Below are positions 17,080-25,985 of a DNA stretch of 64,000 bases, piece by piece. Source of the stretch: Methylobacterium crusticola (GTDB lineage Bacteria > Pseudomonadota > Alphaproteobacteria > Rhizobiales > Beijerinckiaceae); assembly GCF_003574465.1 (NCBI RefSeq), contig NZ_QOWC01000002.1, positions 1 through 64,000 on the forward strand. The letters are read 5' to 3'. Positions within the stretch are counted from its first letter, which is position 1, and every line of letters begins with the position of its first letter. Made by a program: the position numbers and the translations under genes. Under the pieces are notes generated by a model. The model was not told the DNA's origin. It was given only the letters and a program-made list of their open reading frames with translations, and did no database searches.

Positions 17080-17936
17080 ACCCAGGATCCTTGCGGCGCA
17101 TCGGGGTGGTGGGGGCCGGCGTCATCGGCACCGGCGTCGCCCACCTGCTCGCCCAGTCCGGGCACGACGTGGTCCTGGTCGACACGGCCCCGGAGGCGCT
17201 CGCCGCCGCGCGCCGGGCCATCGGCCGGAACGCCCGGCTCTACGGGTTCCTCCAGCCCCGCACGCCGCCCGACGCGGTGCTCGCGCGCATCACCGATGCC
17301 GGGGCCGTGGAGGCGCTCGCGGGGGTCGATTTCGTGATCGAGAACGTGACGGAGGACTGGGAGGTGAAGCGCCGCGTCCACGCCGCCATCGACCGGGCGG
17401 TGCCGGAGGCCGCGCCCGTCGCCGCCAACACCTCGGCGATCCCGATCACCCGGATCGCCGGCGCCGGCCGCCACCCCGAGCGGGTGATCGGCATGCACTT
17501 CATGAACCCGGTCCCGGTGATGCCGATGGTTGAGATCATCCGGGGCGCCCGCAGCGGCGCGGCGGCCCTCGCGGCCGCCCGGGCCCTGGTGGCGCAGGCC
17601 GGCCGGCACTCCATCACGGTCGACGACTCGCCGGGCTTCGTCACCAACCGGGTAATGATGCTGATGGTCAACGAGGCGATGTTCCTCGTCCACGAGGGTG
17701 TCGCCCCGGCCCGGGACGTCGACCGGCTGTTCAAGACCTGCTTCGGCCACAAGATGGGTCCCCTCGAGACCGCCGACCTCATCGGCCTCGACACGGTTCT
17801 GGCCTCGATCGAGACCCTCCAGGGCGAGTTCGCCGACAGCAAGTACCGGCCCTGCCCGCTCCTGAAGCGGATGGTCTACGCCGGCGCGCTCGGCCGCAAG
17901 AGCGGCCGCGGCTTCTACGAGTACGGCGACGCCTGA
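17076..17936 (+). CDS. 3-hydroxyacyl-CoA dehydrogenase family protein, probable seryl-ACP oxidation
   Basis: A 286-residue protein. The Rossmann motif is VVGAGVIGTG at 10-19. The family catalytic His is in GMHFMNPV near 145 and is followed by SPGFVTNR near 185. In the aminomalonyl-ACP route described for zwittermicin, such an enzyme oxidises the serine hydroxyl on the carrier protein to an aldehyde, and an acyl-CoA-dehydrogenase homologue then makes the acid. The same ACP, ACAD and ligase partners follow here. ATG 17076 overlaps the kinase stop (ATGA). A plain fatty-acid role is possible but does not fit the neighbours. Confidence 0.85.
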   Translation: MNPGSLRRIGVVGAGVIGTGVAHLLAQSGHDVVLVDTAPEALAAARRAIGRNARLYGFLQPRTPPDAVLARITDAGAVEALAGVDFVIENVTEDWEVKRRVHAAIDRAVPEAAPVAANTSAIPITRIAGAGRHPERVIGMHFMNPVPVMPMVEIIRGARSGAAALAAARALVAQAGRHSITVDDSPGFVTNRVMMLMVNEAMFLVHEGVAPARDVDRLFKTCFGHKMGPLETADLIGLDTVLASIETLQGEFADSKYRPCPLLKRMVYAGALGRKSGRGFYEYGDA

Positions 17937-17999
17937 CGTTGCGGCGCCCGGCGCCCGATCCCTCCCCACGACCCCCGACACGCAGCGGAGCACAGACGG

Positions 18000-18290
18000 A
18001 TGAGTGCAGAGGCCGAGAGACACGACGCCGCCCCGGACCGGCACCCGGCCATCGCCGGGCCGCTCCTCGCCTTCCTGTCGCGCAGCTTCGAGGGGCGGGC
18101 GATCGGCGCGGACGACGACATCTTCGAGGCCGGGTTCGGCAACTCGCTGTTCGCCATGCAGCTCGTCGCCTTCGTCGAGCGCACCTTCGGGATCGAGATC
18201 GACGGCGAGGACCTCGACATCGACAACTTCCGCAGCGTGACCCGGGTCGCCGCCCTGGTCGCGCGCAAGCGCGCCCTCGCGCCCGCCTGA
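18000..18290 (+). CDS. Acyl carrier protein (probable seryl/aminomalonyl carrier)
   Basis: A 96-residue free-standing carrier protein. The phosphopantetheine Ser is in FEAGFGNSLFAMQLV near residue 60, followed by the helix FVERTFGIEI and an acidic DGEDLDIDNF segment. It lies 63 bases after the hydroxyacyl-CoA-dehydrogenase homologue and 6 bases before the acyl-CoA-dehydrogenase homologue. A dedicated ACP between these two enzymes, next to a carrier-protein ligase, is the pattern of non-malonyl extender-unit synthesis. Confidence 0.92.
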   Translation: MSAEAERHDAAPDRHPAIAGPLLAFLSRSFEGRAIGADDDIFEAGFGNSLFAMQLVAFVERTFGIEIDGEDLDIDNFRSVTRVAALVARKRALAPA

Positions 18291-18296
18291 CCGGCG

Positions 18297-19457
18297 ATGA
18301 GCGAGCCCGACGAGGCCCGGGCGCGCTGGCGCGCCTTCGCCGACGCGCAGGTGGCGCCGCAGGCGCGGCGGATCGACCGCGAGGAGTGCGTGCCCGGGGA
18401 GGTGGTGGCGGCGCTGCGGGCCGCCGGCGCCTTCGCGAGCGGCTTCCCGGAGGCCTGGGGCGGACCGGCCGGCAGCGCCCGCGACCCGGTGGCGGCCGCC
18501 CTCGCGCACGGGGCGATGCACGAGGCCCTGGGGGCCGCGAGCGCCTCGGTGCAGGGCATGGTCAACGTCCACCACATGGCCGGGAGCGCGCTCGCCCGCT
18601 GGGGCACCCGCGCGCAGAAGGCGGCGCTGGTGCCGCGCCTCGCCGCCGGCGACCTCGTGGCGGCGCTCGCCATCACCGAGCCCAACGTCGGCAGCGACGC
18701 GCGGGCGGTGGAGACCCGGGCGGTGCCGAGCGGGGCCGGCTGGCGGCTCGAGGGCCGCAAGAGCTGGATCACCTGCGGGCAGAGCGCCGACCTGTTCGTG
18801 CTCCTGGCCGGCACCCCGGAGGGCCCCGCCGCCTTCCTGGTGCCCCGGGAGGCGGCCGGCCTCGCGGTCGCGCCGACCCGCGGCATGCTCGGCTGCCGCG
18901 GCTACGCGCTGGCGCGCCTCCAGCTCGAGGATTGCGTCCTGCCGGGCGACCACCTGCTCGGCCGGCCCGGATTCGGCCTCTCCCACGTCGCGGCGACCGG
19001 GCTCGACGCCGGCCGCCACAACCTCGCCTGGGCCTGCGTCGGGCTCGGGCAGGCCTGCCTCGACGCCTCGCTCGCCCACGCGCGCACCCGCCGGCAGTTC
19101 GACGCGCCGCTCGCGGAGTTCCAGCTCGTGCAGCGCATGCTCGCCCGGATGCTCACCGACCTCAGCGCCGCCCGCCTCCTGTGCCGGAAGGCGGCCTGCT
19201 CGCGCGGGGCCGGCGATCCCGGCGCCATCCAGGAGGGGGCGATGGCGAAGTACTTCGCCTCCCGGATGGCCAACCGGGTCGCGGGCGACGCGCTCCAGAT
19301 CCACGGCGCCAGCGGCTGCGGGCCGGACCTGCCGGTGGAGCGCTGGTTCCGCGACGCGCGCATCATGGAGATCATCGAGGGCACCTCGCAGGTCCTGGAG
19401 ATCGCCATCGCGCGCTACGGGCTCCAGGCCCACGCGGCCGGGGGGCGCGCGGCGTGA
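18297..19457 (+). CDS. Acyl-CoA dehydrogenase family protein, probable aminomalonyl-ACP step
   Basis: A 386-residue flavoprotein. It has ALAITEPNVGSDA near residue 120, WITCGQSADLF, ARTRRQFDAPLAEFQ near 260, QIHGASGCG, and IEGTSQV near 360, where the Glu of I-E-G-T is at the usual catalytic-base position. In hydroxymalonyl- and aminomalonyl-ACP synthesis, homologues oxidise the carrier-bound aldehyde to the carboxylate. The six-base gap to the ACP and the GTGA overlap with the ligase show co-translation. Confidence 0.88.
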   Translation: MSEPDEARARWRAFADAQVAPQARRIDREECVPGEVVAALRAAGAFASGFPEAWGGPAGSARDPVAAALAHGAMHEALGAASASVQGMVNVHHMAGSALARWGTRAQKAALVPRLAAGDLVAALAITEPNVGSDARAVETRAVPSGAGWRLEGRKSWITCGQSADLFVLLAGTPEGPAAFLVPREAAGLAVAPTRGMLGCRGYALARLQLEDCVLPGDHLLGRPGFGLSHVAATGLDAGRHNLAWACVGLGQACLDASLAHARTRRQFDAPLAEFQLVQRMLARMLTDLSAARLLCRKAACSRGAGDPGAIQEGAMAKYFASRMANRVAGDALQIHGASGCGPDLPVERWFRDARIMEIIEGTSQVLEIAIARYGLQAHAAGGRAA

Positions 19458-20710
19458 GCGGGGGCGCGGACCCGGATTCAGGCCCGCCCGGCGGGCCCGG
19501 GCAGGATTCCGGCCCGCCCGGCGGGCCCGGGCAGGATTCCGGCCCGCCCGGCGGGGCCCGGCGGGATGCCGGCCCGGTCAGCCGCACCTTCGGGCTCGAC
19601 GCGGACGCCGCGCGGGCGGTCCTCGACGGGCTCGCGATCGTGCGCGGCGAGGTGCTGGCGGTGCGCCACGACCCGCGGGCCGGGACGCTGACCGTCGAGG
19701 CGCCCGACGCCGCGGCGGCCGAGCGGGTCGCGGGCCTCGTCGCGGGCCTGCGCCGGACGCACCGGCTGATCGGCCGCAAGGTGCTGCGCCGGCACGAGGC
19801 CGCCCGCCGGCTCGACGGCCCGATCGACGCGGCGCTCGCCGCCTCGCCGGACGTGCAGGTCCTCGGCGAGGGCCTCACCGGCCTGAGCGGCCGGCTGCTG
19901 GCCCTGTTCCGGTTCTTCGAGCGCCGCTTCCGCGAGCTCGCGGCGGCGTTCGAGGCGGAGGACCAGCACTACCCCGTGATGGTGCCGAGCGCGCTCCTCG
20001 CCGAGACGGGCTACCTCGGGCACTTCCCCCAGCACGTCACCTTCTGCTGCCACCTGCCCGACAGCCTGCCGGTGCTGGAGGCGGTGGCGGCGGAGGCCGC
20101 CGCCGGCGTGCCCGACGTCGCCGGCCGCCTCGCGGCCCCGGGCCACGTCCTGACGCCCGGGGTCTGCCTGCCCTGCTACGGGCGCCAGCGCGACCTCGTG
20201 CTGGCGCCCGGGACCGTCCGCACGCTGACGATGCAGAACCACGTCTTCCGCTACGAGGCCGGCCGGTTCCGGCCCCTCGCCCGGGCCTGGGATTTCAGCG
20301 TGCGCGACATCGTGTTCTTCGGCCCCGGCCCCGAGCTGGTGCGCCGGCGCGCCGCCGTGATGGAGCGGGCCTTCGCGCTCGCCCGGGAGCTCGACCTCGA
20401 CGCCTCGCTCGAGCTCGCCAACGACCCGTTCTTCCTCGACGCCAACCGGGACAAGGCGGTCTACCAGCGCATGGGCGCGGTCAAGGTCGAGCTGCTGCTC
20501 GGCCTGCCCGGGCGCGACGCGCCCCTGGCGGTCTCCTCGTTCAACCTGCACCGCGAGTTCTACACCGGCCTCTACAACACCCGCCTCGCCGAAGGGGGGC
20601 TGGCCGAGAGCGCCTGCATGGGGTTCGGGCTCGAGCGCTGGCTCTACGGCTTCCTGTGCCAGAAGGGCCTGGACCCGGCCGGCTGGCCGGCACCGGCGCG
20701 GGAGGGCTGA
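19454..20710 (+). CDS. Amino acid:[carrier protein] ligase (seryl-tRNA-synthetase-like)
   Basis: A 418-residue class II aminoacyl-tRNA-synthetase-like protein. Motif 2 is FRYEAGRF followed by FSVRDIVFF, and motif 3 is GFGLERW near 390. Possible zinc ligands are Cys in GVCLPCYG, Glu in FRYE and Cys in ESACMGFG, the Cys/Glu/Cys pattern of carrier-protein ligases. These enzymes adenylate a small amino acid and load it on a free carrier protein rather than on tRNA. With the three genes before it, it should charge the ACP with serine. The product is longer than the usual ~320 residues: repeats plus a ~75-residue extension (from SRTFGLDAD) precede the core. GTG 19454 overlaps the ACAD stop; no better start is seen before the extension. 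Confidence 0.85.
   Translation: MSGGADPDSGPPGGPGQDSGPPGGPGQDSGPPGGARRDAGPVSRTFGLDADAARAVLDGLAIVRGEVLAVRHDPRAGTLTVEAPDAAAAERVAGLVAGLRRTHRLIGRKVLRRHEAARRLDGPIDAALAASPDVQVLGEGLTGLSGRLLALFRFFERRFRELAAAFEAEDQHYPVMVPSALLAETGYLGHFPQHVTFCCHLPDSLPVLEAVAAEAAAGVPDVAGRLAAPGHVLTPGVCLPCYGRQRDLVLAPGTVRTLTMQNHVFRYEAGRFRPLARAWDFSVRDIVFFGPGPELVRRRAAVMERAFALARELDLDASLELANDPFFLDANRDKAVYQRMGAVKVELLLGLPGRDAPLAVSSFNLHREFYTGLYNTRLAEGGLAESACMGFGLERWLYGFLCQKGLDPAGWPAPAREG
19475..19579. repeat. 30-nt tandem repeat at 5' end of ligase gene
   Basis: Copies lie at 19475-19504, 19505-19534 and 19535-19564, plus a half copy. The first two differ at one base. In frame they encode three D-S-G-P-P-G-G-P-G-Q decapeptides near the N-terminus of the carrier-protein ligase, expected to be disordered. 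Confidence 0.9.
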
Positions 20711-20740
20711 GCGGGCGCCGCCCGACCGCTCAGCGCCCGC
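20711..20740 (+). terminator. Hairpin after precursor operon
   Basis: A perfect 8-bp stem (gcgggcgc at 20711-20718 with gcgcccgc at 20733-20740) starts directly after the ligase stop. No T-run follows, so it could be a terminator or a 3'-stabilising hairpin. Confidence 0.5.
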
Positions 20741-21043
20741 GGTGTTGCCGGGATCACGGCCGCCGTCAGGGCTTTCTTCGCCGCGAACGCCCCGAGGGCC
20801 TTCGGGGCGGAGCCCCGGCGCGGCTGCCCCCTGCGGCGGCGCAGGTTCGCGGCGACGATGAAGGAGGGAATGCGCAGGCAGGCCAACCACCCGCTGCGCG
20901 ACCCCGATGCCCGCGCCGCCGCCCGTCACCACGACGGTCTTGCCCGCGAGGTCCGGAGAGATCGCCGCCACGGTGTGCGCCCGGCCGGGCCTGGCCGGGC
21001 CTGGCCAGGCCTCGCCCGGCGAGCCAGGATCCCGGCCGGCCCG
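20741..21043. other. Intergenic region with gene debris
   Basis: Between the cluster and ssuB. It holds an SDR N-terminal fragment (20885-20971, minus), a hairpin-rich stretch near 20790-20820, and gccgggcctg repeats near 20985-21015. No complete gene is seen. The stretch probably marks the right edge of the biosynthetic cluster. Confidence 0.5.
20885..20971 (-). pseudogene. Short-chain dehydrogenase, N-terminal fragment
   Basis: From GTG 20971 the minus strand encodes a typical SDR start: MAAISPDLAGKTVVVTG followed by GGAGIGVA (TGxxxGxG cofactor motif). After about 25 residues the similarity stops, and what follows is Arg/Pro-rich and unlike an SDR. This is a remnant of a deleted gene. Confidence 0.6.
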
Positions 21044-21844
21044 TCAGGCTCCCCCGCCGCCGAGGAGGCTGTCGAGGATGCGGCCCTCCAGGGCGGCGAG
21101 CGTCGGGTCGCCGCGCCGGCGCGGGCGCGGCACGTCCACCATGAGGTCGAGGGCGACCCGGCCCTGCTCGAGCACCAGGATGCGGTCGGCGAGGGCCACC
21201 GCCTCGGCCACGTCGTGCGTCACGAGGAGGCCGGTGAATGCCTGCGCCTGCCAGACCCGCTCCACCAGGGCCTGCATCTCGATCCGCGTCAGGGCGTCGA
21301 GGGCGCCGAGGGGCTCGTCGAGGGCGAGGAGCTGCGGCCGGCTCACGAGCGCGCGGGCGAGGGCCACGCGCTGCTTCTGGCCGCCCGAGAGGACGGCGGG
21401 CCACTCGCCGGCGCGGTCGGCGAGGCCGACCTCGCGCAGGGCCTCGAGGGCGAGGCCCGTCCGGGCGGCGGCGGGCGTCGCCGGGTCGAGGCCGACCTCG
21501 ACGTTGGCGCCGACCCGCGCCCAGGGCAGGAGCCGCGGCTCCTGGAACATCAGCCGCGTCACCGGGGCGCCCTCCCCGACCCGGACCTCGCCCGCGCTCG
21601 GGCGGTCGAGGCCGACGAGGAGGCGCAGCAGGGTCGACTTCCCGCACCCGCTCTTGCCCACGATGGCGACGAACTGCCCGGCCGGAACGTGCAGGTCGAG
21701 GCCCGACAGGACGGTCTTCTCCCCGAAAGCCTTGGAGAGGCCCCGGACCGTGATGGCGGCCGCGACCGGCCGTGCCCGGGTCTCGCGCGCGAGGGCGGCG
21801 TCGGTGCGGCGCAGGGGCTGAGCACGCAGGGCTTGAGCGAACAT
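21044..21844 (-). CDS. ssuB: Aliphatic sulfonate ABC transporter ATP-binding protein
   Basis: A 266-residue ABC ATPase that powers sulfonate import at the inner membrane. Walker A is [11 protein letters not shown] near residue 62, the signature is LSGGQKQRV near 155, Walker B is [12 protein letters not shown] and the switch is THDVAEA. The short coupling region [13 protein letters not shown] is typical of SsuB/TauB/NrtD. It is the last gene of the leftward ssu operon, 90 bases after ssuC; that gap has G/C-rich repeats. Confidence 0.93.
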   Translation of the reverse strand: MFAQALRAQPLRRTDAALARETRARPVAAAITVRGLSKAFGEKTVLSGLDLHVPAGQFVAIVGKSGCGKSTLLRLLVGLDRPSAGEVRVGEGAPVTRLMFQEPRLLPWARVGANVEVGLDPATPAAARTGLALEALREVGLADRAGEWPAVLSGGQKQRVALARALVSRPQLLALDEPLGALDALTRIEMQALVERVWQAQAFTGLLVTHDVAEAVALADRILVLEQGRVALDLMVDVPRPRRRGDPTLAALEGRILDSLLGGGGA

Positions 21845-21934
21845 GGCGGTCGTGGTTCCCCGAAGGCGGGCCGCGGGGCCCGGGATGGGCGGGCCTTGCG
21901 AGCCCGAGACTGGCGGGCCCCGCGGGGCCCGGGC

Positions 21935-22723
21935 TCACCGGCCCTGGAAGCTCGGGTGCCACTGGAGCGTGAGGCGCTCCAGGAGGCGCGCGGTCGTGTC
22001 GGCGAGCTTGCCGAGGAGCGCGTAGATCACGATCGACAGGACCACGACGTCGACGAGCAGGAACTCGCGGGCCTGCATCGCCATGTAGCCGATGCCCGAG
22101 GAGGCCGAGATCGTCTCCGCCACGATCAGGGTCAGCCACATGATGCCGAGGGCGTAGCGCAGGCCCACGAAGATCGACGGCAGGGCGCCCGGCAGGATCA
22201 CCCGGCGGAACAGCCGCGCCGGCGACATGCCGTAGATGCGGCCCATCTCGACGAGCTGCGGGTCGACGCCCCGGATCCCGTGCAGGGTGTTGATGTAGAT
22301 GGGGAAGAACACCCCGAGGGCGACCAGGAACAGCTTGGCCTCCTCGTCGATGCCGAACCACAGGATGACGAGGGGGATCATGGCGAGGTGGGGCACGTTC
22401 CGGATCATCTGGAGCGTGGTGTCGGTCAGCCGCTCGGAGAGCGACGAGACGCCGTTGGCGAGGCCGAGCGCCAGCCCGATCCCGCCGCCGACCACGAAGC
22501 CGGACAGGGCCCGCAGGGTCGAGACCCCGATGTTGCGGGCGAGCTCCCCGGAGCGCGCGAGGCGGATCGCCGCCGCGGCGACGCCGGAGGGGGCCGGCAG
22601 GACGGTCTCCGGGATGGCGCCGAGGCGCGAGGCGGCCTCCCAGGCGAGCACGAGGACGACCGGCACGATCCAGCCGGTGGCGTCGGGCAGGGCGCGGCGG
22701 GCGCGCGTCGTGGCGGCCGCCAT
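21935..22723 (-). CDS. ssuC: Aliphatic sulfonate ABC transporter permease
   Basis: A 262-residue inner-membrane permease of the SsuC/TauC family with about six hydrophobic segments. The cytoplasmic EAA loop is GALPSIFVGLRYALGIMWL, preceded by MGRIYGMSPARLFRRV. The start ATG 22723 overlaps the ssuD stop (ATGA), so translation is coupled. The N-terminus [14 protein letters not shown] is basic, as expected for the cytoplasmic side. Confidence 0.93.
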   Translation of the reverse strand: MAAATTRARRALPDATGWIVPVVLVLAWEAASRLGAIPETVLPAPSGVAAAAIRLARSGELARNIGVSTLRALSGFVVGGGIGLALGLANGVSSLSERLTDTTLQMIRNVPHLAMIPLVILWFGIDEEAKLFLVALGVFFPIYINTLHGIRGVDPQLVEMGRIYGMSPARLFRRVILPGALPSIFVGLRYALGIMWLTLIVAETISASSGIGYMAMQAREFLLVDVVVLSIVIYALLGKLADTTARLLERLTLQWHPSFQGR

Positions 22724-23907
22724 CACGAGGCCGCCTGCGCGGGGCCGGCGCCGTGCCGCCCGACCGTGAACTCGTTGGCGACCGCGGCGTGGAGGCGGCT
22801 GCGCCGCCCCTCGACCCCGAGCACCGGGAAGAGCAGCTCGGCGACCCGGTAGGCCTCCTCGAGGTGCGGGTAGCCCGAGCCGATCACCGTGTCGATGCCC
22901 ACCGCCTGGTACTCCCGCAGCCGCGCGGCCACCTGCTCGGGCGTGCCGACGAGGGCGGTGCCGGCACCGGTGCGCACCAGCCCGACGCCCGCCCACAGGT
23001 TCGGGCCGACGACCAGCCGGTCGCGGCGCCCCCCGTGCAGCGCGACCATGCGGGCCTGGCCGACGGAATCCATCTGCTGGCTGAAGCGCGCCTGCGCGGC
23101 CTCGATCTGCGCGTCGCTGACCCGGCTGATGAGCCGGTCGGCGGCGGCCCAGGCCTCGTCCTCGGTCTCGCGGACGATGAAGTGCAGGCGGATGCCGAAG
23201 CGGAGCCGGCGCCCCCGGGCCGCCGCCTTGGCGCGGGCCCGCTCGATCTTCTCGGCGACGCCCGCGACCGGCTCGCCCCAGGTCAGGTAGGTGTCGGTGT
23301 GCTCGGCCGCGATCTCCTGCCCGGCGTCGGACGAGCCGCCGAACCACAGCGGCGGGTGCGGCGCCTGGACGGGCGGGAAGTCGATCCGCCCGCCCTCGAC
23401 CCGGTAGTAGCGCCCGTCGAAGTCGAGGGTCTCGCCCGAGAGCAGCCGGCGCCAGATCGTCAGGAACTCGTGGGCCTGCGCGTAGCGCTCGTCGTGGGGC
23501 AGGAACACGCCGTCGCCGGCGAGCTCGACCGGGTTGCCGCCCACCACCACGTTGAGGAGGAGCCGGCCGTTCGAGAGCCGGTCGAGGGCCGCGGTCTGGC
23601 GGGCCGCGAAGGCCGGCGAGACGACCCCGGGGCGCAGCGCCACGAGGTACTTCAGCCGCTCGGTCACGGTGGCGAGGCCCGTCGCGGTGATCCAGCTGTC
23701 CTCGCAGGATTGCCCGGTCGGCAGCAGCACGCCCTCGTAGCCGAGCTGGTCGACCGCCTGGGCGATCTGCTTGAAGTACGGGAACTCGGCCGGCCGCTGC
23801 TGCCGCTCGGAGCCGAGGTACGAGCCGTCGCCGTGCGTCGGGATGAACCAGAAGACGCTGATCGGGTCCGGCTCGCGGCGCAGCGGGGTCACGCTCGTCG
23901 CGCTCAT
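22723..23907 (-). CDS. ssuD: FMNH2-dependent alkanesulfonate monooxygenase
   Basis: A 394-residue bacterial-luciferase-like enzyme that cleaves alkanesulfonates to aldehyde and sulfite using FMNH2 from SsuE. It shows [15 protein letters not shown] near residue 20, [11 protein letters not shown] (Cys near the position of the E. coli enzyme's active-site Cys), and [15 protein letters not shown]. The length matches the family. It lies between the ssuA copies and ssuC, and its ATG is preceded by AGGAG. Confidence 0.96.
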   Translation of the reverse strand: MSATSVTPLRREPDPISVFWFIPTHGDGSYLGSERQQRPAEFPYFKQIAQAVDQLGYEGVLLPTGQSCEDSWITATGLATVTERLKYLVALRPGVVSPAFAARQTAALDRLSNGRLLLNVVVGGNPVELAGDGVFLPHDERYAQAHEFLTIWRRLLSGETLDFDGRYYRVEGGRIDFPPVQAPHPPLWFGGSSDAGQEIAAEHTDTYLTWGEPVAGVAEKIERARAKAAARGRRLRFGIRLHFIVRETEDEAWAAADRLISRVSDAQIEAAQARFSQQMDSVGQARMVALHGGRRDRLVVGPNLWAGVGLVRTGAGTALVGTPEQVAARLREYQAVGIDTVIGSGYPHLEEAYRVAELLFPVLGVEGRRSRLHAAVANEFTVGRHGAGPAQAAS

Positions 23908-23930
23908 GGGGATCTCCTGTTGCGAGGGGC

Positions 23931-24887
23931 TCAGCTCTGGCGCGGGGTCCAGACCGCCTCGCGCACCGCGATGGCCCGGGGGATCAGGCCGAGCCTGTGG
24001 AACCGGTCGGCGGTCGCCTGCTGGCCGGCGACGATCGCCTCGGTGATCGGCTCGATGCCGAACTCCGTCCGGTTGGCGGCGAGCGTCTGGGCCGCGAGGT
24101 CGACGCCCGTCACCTCGGCCAGGGTGGCGGCCACCTCGCCCCGGTGGCCGTTCGCCCAGGCGGCCGCCTCGGCGAGGCCCGCGAGCACGGCGCGCAGCGT
24201 GTCGGGGTTGGCGGCCGCAAAGCCCTTGTTGGCGAGGAAGTAGGTCTTGACGTCGAGGACGTCCCGGGAGGTGGCGAGGAGGCGCGGCTGGTGGCGCTGC
24301 TGCGCGATGGCGAGGAAGGGGTCCCAGATCGTCCAGGCGTCGATCGCGTCGCGCGCGAAGGCCGCCGCGGCGTCCGCCGGGCTCAGGTAGACCGGGGTGA
24401 TGTCCTGGTAGGGGACGCCCGCGCGCTCGAGCGCCGCGACCGTGAGGTTGTGCGAGCTCGAGCCCTTGGTGAAGCCGACCTTGCGGCCCCTGAGGTCGGC
24501 GAGGGCCGCGACCGGCGAGCCCGGCTTGACGATGACCGCCTCGCCGGCGCCGTTCGAGGGCAGCGCCGCGACGTAGACGATCGCCGCCCCCGCCGCCTGC
24601 GCGAAGATCGGCGGCGCGTCGCCGGTCCAGCCGACGTCGACGGCGCCGACGTTCATGGCCTCGAGGAGCGGCGGGCCGGCGGTGAACTCGACCCAGCGCA
24701 CGCTCCGGCCCTGCCCGGCGAGGCGCGCCTCGATCGGGCCCTGCCGGCGGGCGACGACCGGCAGGCCGGCCTTCTGGAAGCCGATCCTCAGCTCCTTCGG
24801 CGAGCCCTCGGCGCGGGCCGGCCGCAGGCCGAGGGCGAGGGCGGCGGCGCCGAGGCGGGCGAACCCGCGGCGGGTGAGTGCGGTCAT
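23931..24887 (-). CDS. ssuA: Sulfonate ABC transporter substrate-binding protein, copy 2
   Basis: A 318-residue periplasmic protein. The signal begins [20 protein letters not shown] (twin-Arg RRGF, possible Tat export) and is cut near ARA-EG. The mature part has [17 protein letters not shown] and [16 protein letters not shown], typical of SsuA, and [11 protein letters not shown]. It follows a paralogue by 14 bases. Start ATG 24887 is chosen because it begins the signal peptide. Confidence 0.93.
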   Translation of the reverse strand: MTALTRRGFARLGAAALALGLRPARAEGSPKELRIGFQKAGLPVVARRQGPIEARLAGQGRSVRWVEFTAGPPLLEAMNVGAVDVGWTGDAPPIFAQAAGAAIVYVAALPSNGAGEAVIVKPGSPVAALADLRGRKVGFTKGSSSHNLTVAALERAGVPYQDITPVYLSPADAAAAFARDAIDAWTIWDPFLAIAQQRHQPRLLATSRDVLDVKTYFLANKGFAAANPDTLRAVLAGLAEAAAWANGHRGEVAATLAEVTGVDLAAQTLAANRTEFGIEPITEAIVAGQQATADRFHRLGLIPRAIAVREAVWTPRQS

Positions 24888-24901
24888 GGGACGGTCCCGG
24901 T

Positions 24902-25861
24902 TCAGCTCTGCGGCGCGGCCCAGACCGCGTCCCGCACCGTGATGGCGCGGGGCACGAGCCCGAGCGCGTGGAAGGTGTCGGCGATGGCCTGCTGGCTCGC
25001 GACGATGCGGTCCGTCACCGGCGTGACCTCGATCGTCAGGCGCTCCACGGTCCGCTGCTGGGCCGCGCGCTCCACGCCGGTGACCTCGGACATCGTCTGC
25101 GCGAGCGTGTCGCGGTGGCCCGCCGCCCACTCGGTCGAGGCCCGGATGCCCTCGATGGCGGCCTTCAGCACGGCGGGGGCGCGGGCCGCGAAGTCGCGGT
25201 TGGCGAGGTAGAACGAGTTCGACGCCAGGATGCCCTGCGTCGTCGTCAGCACCTTCGCGCCGTGCCGCAGCTCGGCGATGGCGAAGTAGGGGTCCCACAC
25301 CGCCCAGGCGTCGACGCTGCCGCGGGCGAAGGCCGCGACCGCGTCGGCGGGGTTGAGGTAGGCCGGCGTCACGTCGGCCGGGGTGAGGCCCGCCTTGGCG
25401 AGGGCCTGGACCACGAAGTTGTGCGAGCTCGAGCCCTTGGCGAAGGCGATCCGCTTCGCCCTGAGGCCGGCGAGGTCGGCGACCGCGGAGCCGGGCGGCA
25501 GCAGGATCGCGGATTGCTGCGCCGGCGTCGCGGCCGCGTAGACGATCTTGGCGCCGGCGGCCTGGGCGAAGACCGGCGGCGTGTCGCCGGCGGCCCCGAG
25601 GTCGATGGAGCCGATCCCGAGGGCCTCCATGATCGGGGGCCCGTACTGGAACTCGACCCAGCGCACGCTCTCGACGCCGAGGGCCTTGAGCCGCGCCTCG
25701 ATCGTGCCCTGCTGGCGCGCGACGACGAGGATGCCGCTCTTCTGGTAGCCGATGCGGAACTCCCTGGGCACCTCGGCGGCGCGGGCCGCCCGGAGGGCCG
25801 GGGCGGCGGCGAGGGCCGGCCCGGCCAGGAGGCCGCCGAGGGCCGTGCGACGGGTGATCAT
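24902..25861 (-). CDS. ssuA: Sulfonate ABC transporter substrate-binding protein, copy 1
   Basis: A 319-residue paralogue of the next gene, with the same [17 protein letters not shown] and [16 protein letters not shown] blocks and [11 protein letters not shown]. The signal [20 protein letters not shown] also has a twin Arg. Tandem SBPs with one SsuBC suggest that two substrate ranges feed one permease. It lies about 120 bases after ssuE, a gap with nothing recognisable. Confidence 0.93.
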   Translation of the reverse strand: MITRRTALGGLLAGPALAAAPALRAARAAEVPREFRIGYQKSGILVVARQQGTIEARLKALGVESVRWVEFQYGPPIMEALGIGSIDLGAAGDTPPVFAQAAGAKIVYAAATPAQQSAILLPPGSAVADLAGLRAKRIAFAKGSSSHNFVVQALAKAGLTPADVTPAYLNPADAVAAFARGSVDAWAVWDPYFAIAELRHGAKVLTTTQGILASNSFYLANRDFAARAPAVLKAAIEGIRASTEWAAGHRDTLAQTMSEVTGVERAAQQRTVERLTIEVTPVTDRIVASQQAIADTFHALGLVPRAITVRDAVWAAPQS

Positions 25862-25985
25862 GGCGGGTGTACTTCCGTGGGGCGGGTGCCCTCCGGCCGC
25901 GCGGGCGGGGCGATCCGGGGGCTCGGTCCTCGAGGTCGGTCCTCCGGGGAGGCGCGGGCGGCGGGCGGGCCCCGCCCGGCGCCGC

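Noticed and set aside
17076-19457. Ordinary fatty-acid beta-oxidation genes
   Set aside because: A dedicated ACP lies between the two dehydrogenases and a carrier-protein ligase follows with overlaps. No thiolase or enoyl-CoA hydratase is present.
18000-20710. Hydroxy- or methoxymalonyl-ACP pathway
   Set aside because: There is no FkbH-type glyceryl transferase/phosphatase and no O-methyltransferase. The loading enzyme is an amino-acid carrier ligase.
19454-20710. Housekeeping seryl-tRNA synthetase
   Set aside because: It lacks the long N-terminal coiled-coil tRNA-binding arm and has the Cys/Glu/Cys pattern of carrier-protein ligases.
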